Source of the DNA: Mactromeris polynyma
Lineage: Eukaryota; Mollusca; Bivalvia; Venerida; Mactridae
Assembly (NCBI GenBank): GCA_032209605.1
Contig: JASFXZ010000005.1
Span: 25,284,905-25,348,904, forward strand
DNA length: 64,000 nucleotides
Direction: 5' to 3'
Positions 36,571-49,700 of the stretch are shown piece by piece. Every line of letters begins with the position of its first letter. Position 1 is the first letter of the stretch. The notes beneath the pieces were generated by a model, which was given only the letters and a program-made list of their open reading frames with translations, had not been told where the DNA came from and ran no database searches. Made by a program: the position numbers and the translations under genes.

Positions 36571-39500
36571 TGACCAATTTTATGTACATGTCTGATGAAA
36601 ACTTTCATTCCTCACTATCTTGTATCTTTAAGCATTCTCTTGAAAATATGTGTATTAGTTACTGAGACATAACCATATCATGAACATATATAATTTGTAG
36701 TTAGGAGCAATAGTTTGTATGCTCTTTGTTATTTTGCTCTGATTTGTTATATTTTCCATCGAATCCATTGATGGGTGAAAGCCAAACTAGTCCATCTGCC
36801 TACTTTAAAGTGTTTTGGTAGATAAAGGGCCTTGCAGTCATTTGATGTATAATGCTTATTTTGTTCATGATGCTGGGACTGTCGTAGAGTTATCTTATTG
36901 ATCAGTTGGCTGTTGACCTATCTTGTTGTTGTTAATAGCAGAATAACAGAAATAATCAGCATTCTACATGAAATTGTTATATTTTTATAAAAAAGCATTG
37001 TTGTGATTACGTACGGCAGTTTGTTTTAATAGAGTTCAAAATTGTTAAAATTATTTTACCCTCCATACCAATATTGAACGGAACTTGGACCACTAACTGT
37101 TACATTCTCTCACCCGGTATTTGTTGAATTGTTGAACAAAGATAATCAAAACTTTCTGTGAACTTGTTGTATTGTTTCTTCATCTGTTGTGTATTGTACT
37201 GTTGTTTGTACATTGTTGTTTCTACAGGTTGTGATGTTGTAATGAAGTGCCTTACTTCCATTTTCTGGATTCTATATAATTGTTATCTTCTTTTAAAAAA
37301 ATTATTGTATTTTTATAGATTTTTGATGAAGTTTGATACTTCATTTCCTTTTACTGTACAGTAATGTTAATCAATGACTTCACATGCAGTTTATGGTCGA
37401 GATTTACTATCCCAATGCTGATAGTGCCATTTTTGCAATTTTTTAAAGTATGTTAATACCAAGTTTAGTGTATATTTTGAAAATTTCTTCGACTTTGTGG
37501 AAATGCAATTTAGGCTAATTATTGGTGTTTCTAAAAGTAACAGTAAAAACATTATGAGATTGATGATACAAGCAAAATGCAACCAAAAACTTGAAATCGA
37601 GATATTGCATTGTGTTTAATAGGGCAACAATTTAGATGCACACATGTATACATGTCTTATACATCTTTAATGGTTTGAAATATTTGATATTTTATTATTT
37701 TATATATTGATTGAGCTTAGGAACGAAATTCTCATTTGTATATTAGGAGGATAAGAAACTCTTCTCACAATAATTGGAGCAAAATTCTTGGGATTTTAGT
37801 TTATGAAATAAAGTTATGGTTTTCCATTGTCGTGAATGTACTTTTATATGAAAATGATTGTTTTACCTTTTTGTTTAAATAAAAGATTACTATATAATTA
37901 TATGTGGACAGTATTACCAGTAACCTTTGAACTTTGTGGATTTTATACACCTATATATTATTGTTTTTATTTGATTTCACAGTGATCATAATTAACAAAA
38001 GGATTTGCCTGCACAGACAAATGTGACTCGTGTTCGTTCACGCATATATAAAATGTTATTGTAATCTACCTTCAAGTTATTTTTGATAATATAATTTTAA
38101 AAAAAATGCACACATATTTAACACACCTCGTAAACAAGCTTTATTAAGTAAACAGATCTGTTGTTATGTCCTTAAAGTAGTTTTTGGGACAAGGGTTTGA
38201 CTTACAAGTACAAAATAGTGTTTTTGGCAAAGATTGAAAAATGAACTGTTCAGGCTAGAGATTTTGATGTTCAATATATCAACACTATGGAAGATTTCAG
38301 TGTATTCCTATTAGACATAATACTCTAAAATTTAATGGTCTAGTTTAATTTTTGCATCAACATTTTATCCTATTTTACCTTTTCAGAGATAAAGCACATG
38401 GCTTTACTCAGTTTCACTGGTCTATGATTTGTATTGAGTTCAGTAGCATTGCAGTGAGCAAGTACATTTGCTATTCCTATAGCGATCACATTATTGGACA
38501 TTTTGAATTTGCTGTTGTGAAATTTTTGAATAAGAGAAGTTTTTGTATTGTATGTAGTACATATCTTTGCTCTATGTGATATCTTACTATGTTTGTATAT
38601 ATTCATACTACATTGTATATCTATGAATATAGTTTTTCTCTTTGAATCATTACATATTATGAAGTAATCTATGAAGTAAGATGAAAGTTTTATTTTGTTT
38701 TAACCTGTAGCATAAGAAATTCACTTGTACTACCAAATCTTTTATTGAGAACACTATTAGATAGATTGCATTTAAGGCAATCTTGTGTTTCTGTTATTTG
38801 GAAATGATGTAGGTAAAATCTTAAGTGTTTTGAGTTACTGAAGTAAAAACAGGTTTATACATTAACCTTCTCATGTTTGCTGTAACTGGTTTATTGATTT
38901 TAAAACAAATGATTACATCTTCAATTTGGTCGACTTTAAATTGTAAAAGAAATTTTAAAAGTGTTTATCAGTTATGTGTATGTATGAAATATCACAATTT
39001 TCCAAACTAAAGAATTTTGTCTATTTGTAAAAGATATATCAACATTTTGCAAAGAATCATTTTTAAATTATTCTACTGCTCGACCTTAAAATGAAACTAT
39101 CGAGAGTTAGTAAGAGGATAGTCCAGCTACAGAAGTCACATCTCTATACTGTGGCTGTTGGAAGACGCGTGTAAAAGTCCGAGTACAGAGATACGTAGGC
39201 TGGGGCTAGTAAGAGGTCAAAGAACTATATTTATAGCACTAGCAACGTCTGCTTGAAAGTTAGATAGAAAAAATTTGTATAACCAATATTTTGCAATCAT
39301 GTTGTAAGTACTACTCGTTATCTATTACTAGATTGTGATATTCAATGTTAGCCAGTTGTAGACGTGGCAATCATGTAATTGTATATTTTATTAGTAGCGA
39401 CACACTAGATGACACAGAAGAGTGAATGAACTGTAGTCTGTCAGCATTGAAGTAACGAAGCAGCCAGACCTTCGCTTTCATACATTGACTAAACATGTAT

Positions 39501-40395
39501 CTTGGTCTGTTAATGGCCATCATGATAAGAACAAATTTCTTCTATTTATTTTAAATTGTCTCTTGTTTGTGATTATGGAACTAAATATTCAGACTAATTA
39601 GAACTTTTGTGCATTCCTTGAACTGGACTGAGTTTTACCATTTTTACTGTTAATAAAATACTATTGCTTTATGATCTTACATGCCTGAAATCTTGACATT
39701 CCAGATTATATATTTTGCACTTATGATAATTATCAGAATGGTTGTATGTTTTATTCCTGTAATCTTTGTTATTATATTATTTGTTCTTATAAAAAGATAT
39801 CATCTTACATTTTGTCCTTTCACCTTCCTTCTCATCGAGTATGACTATTATCAAACATCAGTTAAAAATTATTTCCGTATATGAATACAGATTTATACTG
39901 CGTCTATTCATAGATATTTTGAAGTCCCTGTATTATTACGCCTGGTAACAATCATGGTGAAATTTAATTAAGTCACGTCATATTGATTTTTTTCAAACAT
40001 TAACCTTATCTTTAAGTGAAATATCGTTGAGAAACGGCGTTAAACCCGATGAAACTAAACTTAGCTTTTAAGATATCAGCATGATCCACTAAGATATTTT
40101 CCACCCTTATCGTAAAAAGTAGTCACTGGGTAATGGAAATTGTAAATATTGTTCCGCAGTATCTATAAATGTACGTGACAATTGGACGAATATGAATGTG
40201 TCACCTAACTGGTCCAATCGGATTACATTCCTTTTTCATTATTACAGAATACTAATATTTTACTAACATTTATTTAAACTGGAGTAGTAAACAAGTATTA
40301 CGCATATCTACATTCTGCTGACTGTGTGTCATTATTGCATGAATGATTATAGCACAGTATCTATGTTTGGTATTTTTTTGTTTGTATTGTAGTAT

Positions 40396-40401
40396 AATAA
40401 A
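40396..40401 (+). terminator. Candidate polyadenylation signal, plus strand
   Basis: AATAAA, the last plus-strand signal before the convergent CDC40 gene. It could end an extended ATP1B transcript. No direct support. Confidence 0.25.
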
Positions 40402-40425
40402 GCTTGCTTCAGAAAATTCATAAAT

Positions 40426-40431
40426 TTTATT
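40426..40431 (-). terminator. Candidate CDC40 polyadenylation signal
   Basis: AATAAA on the minus strand, about 300 bp beyond the CDC40 stop codon and only 25 bp from the plus-strand signal at 40396. A plausible 3' end for CDC40. Confidence 0.4.
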
Positions 40432-40730
40432 CTTTATGCATTTCTACATGAATATTAGGAGACCCGACTGGGACCAGCATCTCCATGCTGCAAAGTTGTG
40501 CAAGTAACCTTGATAACTTGATCTTTATTGCACCACATCAGTGATGAAGATACATTGATAACATGTTTAAACTTGGCATTCCACAATATTTCGGATAGAC
40601 TAACATGCTAATATCAGTGTTAGTATTCGATGCAAGAACAGTAAATTTTGACACTGAATCGTTGACTCAAATTTCTCACTGGAAACTTGCACCAATTTGT
40701 TTTCATCCGTGAAACATAAATGAAACATTT

Positions 40731-43700
40731 TCAATCCCAGAATTTAATCACACCGTCCCATCCTGCGGAAGCCACTTTAGATGTTTCATGTGGATGCCAA
40801 ATGGCTTGTATACACACATCATCGTGTGCTTTGAATTTAGAATACAGTTTTGTGCTTTTCCAGTCCCAAATATACAGTTTCCCATCAGCATCACCTGATA
40901 TCAAATATCTGAAACAGAGAATGGAGAGTTTATCATAATGCAAGAAGGAACAAACCTTTTTAATGCCTGATATTTGAAGACAATTTTGTGAAAACTAGCA
41001 GATGATCTTTTCACATGAGCTAAACTTTATACTGGTTGTTCACTCTGTCATATTTAATTATAGACGCATTCATTTCTAACAGTATAGGAATTAGCACTAG
41101 AAAGTATGATACAAACTATTTATTTCACATCAACTGTGATACAAATTCTTACGACTTTAAGTCACTCTGGATGATCACTTCCTAGGTTTCCAACCCATAC
41201 TAGCACCAAATTCATTGATTATGAAGATGGAAAAAGAAAAAAGGAAAACCCAATCTGGCACTCCATCCCTAGCCGGCATGGCTCTGATGTAAATGATATA
41301 AAATAGATTATATAAATTATATCATGATTTATGTACTTACGACATATCCGGAGAAAAGTCTACTCCACATGCATACCCAGCCACCTAAAAATAACAAACA
41401 AAATTTACACAAATCATTAAATAAATTATGTTCTATTTTAGCATATGTAATAAACAAATTGTACAAATGAAATCGACACCTGCCCTAAAATAAAACATGA
41501 TATCTTCATTACATACTCTTTGAATGATGTACTAAACGTAAAATAACAAAATATAAGTTTGATCCATCAAAATACAAGCATACGTAAGCACTAACACAGA
41601 TTGTTTCAATTTTCAGCGTATCTGTTTTACATTTATTGTGTAACATATTATTACTATTTATATTAATCACTGCCAATGATTGCTGTCTGAGTTACTGACC
41701 AGAACTTGCACCTAGTTTAGAGATTGTGAAGTTCACAGTCTAACCATGCCCAAGGCAGTATTCGAAATCACGACCTACGGATCAGAAGTTGGGCACTCGA
41801 ACCCTTTACCACCTTGCCTCCATTCAGTGCATATGCAAATTGTATCGGTCACAGAAATGATGATGCAAACCTAATGCAAAACCAATACAGTTCAAGAAAA
41901 ATGTTGTTTTTGATTTCCAGAACAAATGAAGTTTCTAATATAAATCAATGGGATGCCACATAGCAATAAAATTATTACTTGATCTATACATGCAACTTAC
42001 CATATGACCAGTAAACGTTTTCTTTCTCATGTATTTAAATCTATTTAATACATTGAAAACACTAATTTTGTTGTCCATAGACTGACATGCCAACCATTTA
42101 CCTGAAACAATTAAATAACATCTCAAATTATAAGAACTCCCATGATATATACAGCGATTTTATTAAACAAAAAATGTTCTATAACAATGATACATGGGAT
42201 ATATTGTATTGTTATCATGGAGACATACCTTTGAGTTTATAGTTGTCAAAAGAATAGTCCAGTATTTATTTTCAATGAAAGCTCAATGTAACAATGATTG
42301 ACACGAACCAACCCAACCGTTGGCATCTCAAAAGCAACCATACACAAATAAACATTTTAAGCCATCTTGCAACAATTACAATGTAGTTTTAACTACAGAC
42401 TAGTTACAAGACTTCGGAAAAATTAATTCGATAGAGAAAATGTTTAGGACTCAAAAAGTGAACATGTTTTCACATACAGTCTAACCTGCGTTAAGCAGCC
42501 AACCAAGGGAAGCAGCCAAATTGGCTGCTTAAGCCAGGTGACCACTTAATGCAGGGTTGGTAGAATGCCCGATTTTGGGAAGATTTATTGTACCAAAATT
42601 GTTTACTTTGTTGTATAGTACATATAATAGCAAGTAAACATAAAAACATATATATGTTTAATGAACTGGCATGTATGAATTCATATCTTATGTGAAACAA
42701 GTCATTAAAGCTTCTATAAATCACTCAAGATGACTGCTTCCTAAGCTTCTAACCAGTACATGCACCTAGTTTGGTTGACTGTGATGAAAGCAGCAGAATC
42801 TCATCTATGCAGGCGTTCTAACCTGTACGTTCTAACTTGTATGTTCTAACCTGTACGTTATAACCTGCACGTTCTAACCTGCACGTTCTAACCTGTTCGT
42901 TCTAACCTGTACGTTCTAACCAGTACTCTGAAAGCACTAAGCTTACTTGCACAACTCTTAAAATTTTTACAAATAATAAATAGATGACTACTAACCATTT
43001 GGTGATAATTGTACTGCAGGCATTGAATGCATAGTTGGATCTGCAATATACTTGAAATCAACCGGTACATCCCTGAAATGACCACAACAATATATCAATA
43101 TATGAAACACATTAAGTGGAAATACAGCTAGACTTCCATACTGATATTCCTGGTTAGTCTCTCAATATATGCTTTTTCTACATACACCAGTAATACCTTT
43201 ATCATAATAATTTAATGTGTCTTGTATTCCAGGGAAAAGAAAATGTCAATGTTGTGTATATTTAAATCATATTTCATAACATGATATTCGGAATAAGACA
43301 TTGAAATGTTCCATTATGATAATTCCCCTAGGAATGTCTATTAACAAAACAGTAAACTACAGTAAATCAAGTTTGTGAACAAAAATGTCATAACTACACT
43401 AAATCATGTTTGTGAACAAAAATGTCATAACTACAGTAAATCATGTTTGTGAACAAAAATGTCATAACTACAGTAAATCATGTTTGTGAACAAAAATGTC
43501 ATAACTACAGTAAATCATGTTTGTGAACAAAAATGTCATAACTACAGTAAATCATGTTTGTGAACAAAAATGTCATAACTACAGTAAATCATATTTGTGA
43601 ACAAAAATGTCATAAACTAGCAATCAATATAAACTTAATACGCACATATGAAAAACATTTCACAAAGCTTACCATTCCCAAACTCTCAAACTTTTGTCAT

Positions 43701-46700
43701 CTGATGTGGAGACAAATCTTCTGTTTTGATCAACAAATGTGATTGAGTTTACAGCACCCAGATGTCTGTCATATTCCTGTACAATCTCTCCTGACCTCGT
43801 GTCCCACTGCAATACAAATGGCGATACATTTAACTTGTCAAAAAGTAGTCCTCATGAAACGTTAACAAAATATCGAAAATGAAAAATCTCTACTACGGTC
43901 AGATCCAACTTTATATCAGCATGTTACAGGCCACAAGCATGGGTGAAAGTTGAAAATACTGAAAGTTTCATCCTAGATTTTTTGTGCTTTGGAAGATGTT
44001 CATGATGTATGAACTTTAAAAAGCGAAATGGGAATTTCAGCTTACAATCCTTATAAGAAATCAATAATAATTAATCACAAAAACATTACAAATTGTATGT
44101 TACATTATATCAGTCTTTACATAATTTTAATATGTTTCCAATGTCACTTTAGGGAAGACCAGAATGGAAATGTAGAATACACAATATGTACATTTTACTT
44201 ACACAAATAATTTTCTTATCTGAAGTTCCAGCAACAAATAAATGTTGTTTATCTTCTTCAGGGTGGTATTTAACACAATATGCAACTTTTTTACTTGTAA
44301 ATCTAGATTTACATTCACCTGAAATATTAATGATGTATGAAATAAATTAATGTCAATATATAATCTGATCAAAAACCTCGGAGCTTATATGGCACAACAT
44401 GATACAAACCAACAAATAAAGACTTATAGGTAGATATTATATAATGATTGTTCATTTATGCTTGAAATACAAGTACATCCAGGGTTTATTTTCAGCTGTT
44501 TTTATTGCCACTATTTGGCTACATTCCCAATGCCATAAAGTACATATTCTTCCCAATTTGAATGTAAACATTCCCAATAAATCTGAAGAAAAATTGGAAC
44601 TTACTACTACCACCCTGGCTATCATTGCATGAATGTGAGCTATCCAAGTGGACCATAAACATGAATACAGTCAGACCTCGACCATTCAAATTCATCGGGT
44701 CGGAAATTTAGCTTCGAATAATACATGGTTTTGAATGGCCCATTTCAGTTTGACGTTCATAAGAAGATACAACTAGCCTTATAATTATTTCGAATGATAC
44801 GGTCCGGAGTATCCGATAGAAGGTTGTCAAATAAACAAGGTCAGACTGTATATCATTTCAAAACACCTCTAACTCACCAGTCTCTGTATCCCATAGTTTA
44901 CAGTATCTATCATACCCACAGCTGAGAAATTCTGTACCACTGTTATTGAATGTAATATCTCGTACAGCTTGCTTGTGACCTAAATATGTCCGTACACAAC
45001 GCCGATCATTATACACCTCCCAGATCTATAAATAAATAAAGTGATCTCTGGTTCATAACAATACATTCCAACCTATATTAGATATATTATGACCTGTGTG
45101 TCAACCAGTCAACTACCTGAAGGACAGCGTTTGTTATCTATAGGAAACTCAATGCCAATCTGACAGTACTGGTTGAACAGAGTAAGAAGCATGTGAACAT
45201 ATTTCCAAGTATGATCAATTTAATTAATTCAATAATTTGGTAATCAGAATTATGACTGTCTCATAAAAACTGAAATTTCCTAAACGCTACCATCAATGGG
45301 ACTTGTGTAGTGACCTATTTGAGTATTTGGTAGAAAACAAGAAGAATTAAGTGAAATCTAACATGACTGATAACACAGACAAATGACTTAACACAGCACA
45401 CAATGTCTCTAAATGAAGCATTGAATTTGCCTGCATTGCTGAAAAACACGCGCCAATCTTACATTCTCATCCACATGAAACAAGGTACAAGTAACATGTG
45501 ATTGTTTACATTATTAATAGTCTGTTCTTTACCATGATGGAGAAGATTTAATCCCTTTTTATCATCTTGATGAACAAACAGCAAGGGATCACAAGTCAAA
45601 AAGGAGGCATAGAAATGTTCTTCAATACTTTTTCTACTGACCTCATCCCAGAAGCTAGACTATGAACGGATATGAGCAGTAATTGCAACAGGTACAATGC
45701 CACATAATTTGCACTAATTAAGGCATAATTGAGTGACTGATGACAATGCCAGAAATCAAGACTGTTTCATACAGAATAGGGGATATATTAAATTAAAATA
45801 TATATAATACCTTTATCTTGCTGTCCATACTGGCTGAAAGTAATAAATGAGCTGATTTAGGAAACCATCTGATCTGAGCAACACCCTTAGTATGTCCAGC
45901 CCAAGTATGAATGAGTTTCTTAGGTATAAAACATTTTTCCGGTGGATATTCTGATTTAAGATTGACACCAACATCTTGCGGTATGTGTAGAAATGAACGA
46001 CCCTGGTAGTCATATGCATCTTTGACTGAAAAAGAAATACAAACATATATTTGAAATGTGTAAGATTTGTGTTCTTTCAACACAAAAGCCTTAAGAAGCA
46101 AATAACATTGTCCAACAGAACCAATATGTATGAATAATGTATTTAATTCATATTCTGCAGACATTCGACAACCCTACATTCAAGTATCAAAATACAGTTA
46201 CATAAATACAATTTGTTTACTCTGTAAATATCAAAATGATAAAAAAATGTATAATTGTCATTCAAATGTATTACAAAGAGAAAACCTGGAAAAACAGCAA
46301 CAGAAAAATGAAGCAACAAGCGGAAATAATAAAGATCAATCCTATAGCAAATCATGAAGAACTTGACTTAACTGTACAACAGTACAAATTGAGCAATTTA
46401 AAATAAAAGAACAATTTAGACCGGACCCAAAATGTCCGCTAAGAAGAACCACGATCAGTACAAAGAGACAAAATAGACGAATGGATAAATACAAGGAATG
46501 TACATACTGTGTAATGTTGTTTTCTCTTCAACTGTTTTTTCTTCTGTGTTTTTGCCAGTTTTTGCTCGTTTTGCTAGAATCACATCCAACTCTGCTTTTT
46601 CCTCCTATAAGAAATCATAATTTGTTGAAGTTCATTTTATCACAAAATAATGTAGAATGACATAAGGTCAGACTTGCAGAAATAATATTGAGAACTTTAG

Positions 46701-49700
46701 ACCCACAAATAATCATTTTTTCCTCCAATACAATTTATATGGCATGGGGTGTAACACCCAATTTGGTTCAATTCCTCCATACAGTCTTGGATGATGGGTC
46801 TTTTGAAGATCACAATCTTCCTAATACCTCTCTAGGATCACACAGAGGTTTTTGAAACATATTCTCCTCTACCTTAGCAGGGGTGTCAATAAGAACCAGT
46901 AGCCGGTAAATTACTGGGTAACTTATACATCATCACCCAACTATTCTTGTGCTAGTGATTATAATGAAGGGGAGTACCCCCCAGACTGCAGCCTACTTTT
47001 GATTTTTTTCCTGCTAGTTCAAATATAAGAGACACTCCTGCCTAGACAGAAATTTTGAACTTAATTTATTTTAGTAATTTTGATTACAATATCAGAATGA
47101 AGCCAGTTTTGTTTTACTAAGCATGAATGGTAATAGAAAATGCCTAATTTACTTGCTACAATATTTTAGAGAAAATACATAAAAAAGCAGTAAACCTCAT
47201 TGGGTGTCATAACAGTTTTTTCATCGACAAATTTCCCCCATGGTCCAATAAAACCCTCAATATCATCAGGTTGATCATTTCTATGCCTTTTTCTTTTGTC
47301 TTCTTCTCTTTTCTTCACTTTCTCAAATGCTGTGAAACCTGTGAGGATATAATACATAGTATTATATATATACTATTCTATGAAAGCCAATTTAAGATTT
47401 TAACATGACAGTTAAGAATATTGTACTAAAAGAATGTAACATCTATAACACACACACTACTGGTCATTGATACATCTGTTAAGGCACAGAGCAAAATAGG
47501 TAGAAGTAACAGAAACTGAATGTGGCTATAGGACATGGATATCCCCATCTAAGATGAAAAAGCGCCATAACTTCTCCAAGAATTGGTGGATAGTGACTGA
47601 CATTGAACTGAACCTGTAATTTATAATCCAATATTTATGTGCCAAATATGAATTAAAAACATCCATCCTTTCAAGAGTTATTGATCTGATACCAATTTTT
47701 CGCACAGAGGGATGGACAGACAGGGATTACACTTTATGCCCCTTCGTCAATGCTTTGAATGGCAATAGCGAGGACACAAAAACCATTTGGAAATATTCAA
47801 AAAATAACACTCAAGTATGGACAGGTTAAAGTAAAATACCAGTTTAATTACATCAAAGATAAGCATCCACTTATCAACATGGTCAACGAATAGCTGCAAA
47901 TATGTGCTGTTATAATTTTTTGTCAACTACAAAAAAAATCGTGAAAGAAATATTAATAAACCTTTGTTTTTCTCCAATGCCTCTTGATCACCAAGTATTT
48001 TCTCTTCTGATAAAACCTGTGCGTCTACTGTGGGATCTATAGCATAGCCTGAAAGCATTCGTAGTAACTACATGATAAGTGTTCATAAAAAAACATTCAA
48101 AAGAACAGTCTGCTGTTGTGCAAAAGAAAAGGACACAAAATTAGATCTTTGCTAAGAATATACATGTATGGGTAATCAAATTATTTTAAATTACTTGATT
48201 GCCTAAGTAAATATACCTGTCTTACTACCATTGCAATGAAAACGTGTTTTTGTTTACAACATAATCTCACATAAAATTATTAAATAAAAACAGATTAAAT
48301 AGAGTTTTAGCTAATAGTGCAACTGTTTCCATGTGTAACAACAACAACACAAGTACATGGAACAACAAGGTCATGATTTTTACCAATACTTACCATAGCT
48401 ATGAAATGTTTTTCTCTGGTTTTCAAACTGAAAGGTGCTGACATGTGCTTCTTCTACGTATCCTGCTAAAGCATTCCTTGTAGAATTAGCCTGCTGTGTT
48501 TTGAATGGGTTCTGGGGCCCTACCTACAACAATAAAATTTAACAAAATCATAATTAAGTATTAATCTTTTTTATAAAAGATCATTAAAGGGACAATTATT
48601 TTGAATGAGATGCTTTTTTGAATGGGATGCATTTAAAGTATGTACACATATTATTTCTCTTTAACAACCAATTAATAAATCACAATATGACTATATGAGA
48701 CAAGGGAAATATAAATAACAATTGATGTTCAACCTGACTAGTTTGAAGTTAGACATGAAACAAAAATCAGAAGTTTTTCAATGTAAAAGTTTAGCATACC
48801 GTAGGTTTATATAACTCCTCATACTTGGGATTGTAATTCACTTCCTTGATCCCAGGATCCAGTATTTTATGTGCATTTGCATCTCGCTGAAATTTGAAAA
48901 AAAGCAATAATATCATCAAATATGAAACTAACGGTGACCGATTGCTCCAGTTGACATTATCCACTCAGATGGTCTTACAACATAAGAGCGAGTTCATCTG
49001 ATATTTCTTATTCTTCGTTTTCTTCCAAAACTGTACTATAGTCTATATCACACTCTCGGGGCATAGTAGTACACTTGTTTAGGTAAAAATTGAAAATATT
49101 TTCACTCCTGAAGGTAACCGGTCAACTCGTACCATAGTCAACTCGTACTGTGGTCAACTCGTACCGTTTTGGGTCAACTCGTACTGTGGTCAGCTTGTAC
49201 CGTAGTTAACTCGTACCTTTGTCAATTTAACTCGTACCTTTGTCAATTTTTACCTGTTTTGGTCAACTCGTACCTTAATATTTGGTCAAGTCGTACCTTA
49301 TATAACTTTAATCTGTATACTAATGCATATTTTTTAGTGCTTTTTCAGATATCATTTAGGATTGATATAAATTATTGTGAACATTTTGCCAGAGGAAGCC
49401 TAGGAAAATGATACTCATCAATACATCAATTGGTGCATTTATTTGTATACTTTATCGTTATGAAGATCGTTTGTTCCAAGAAATGTGTACATTATACATT
49501 AATATAAAAAGATATATTAATTAGCATAAAAAAAATGACTTGAATTACGAAGGTACGAGTTGACCAACAGGCGTTATATGCCGTCTATTAAGTAATGATT
49601 AAGGGTACTGTGAAAGTTTGATATGTTTACACTGGTCACAAATGAGCCACACAATACAGGAAAAGCTTACTTTTAATCATATTAACTCCATTAATAAGTG

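Larger units (their letters stand above)
34127..40395 (+). other. Probable long ATP1B 3' UTR and/or intergenic DNA
   Basis: 6.3 kb of T-rich sequence without a conserved exon. Several AATAAA signals occur along it (for example about 37808), so the real 3' end of ATP1B cannot be fixed from sequence alone. Repeats inside are listed separately. Confidence 0.4.

Noticed and set aside
43374..43615. CRISPR-like regular repeat
   Set aside because: Units are contiguous with no unique spacers, and the locus is a eukaryotic intron.
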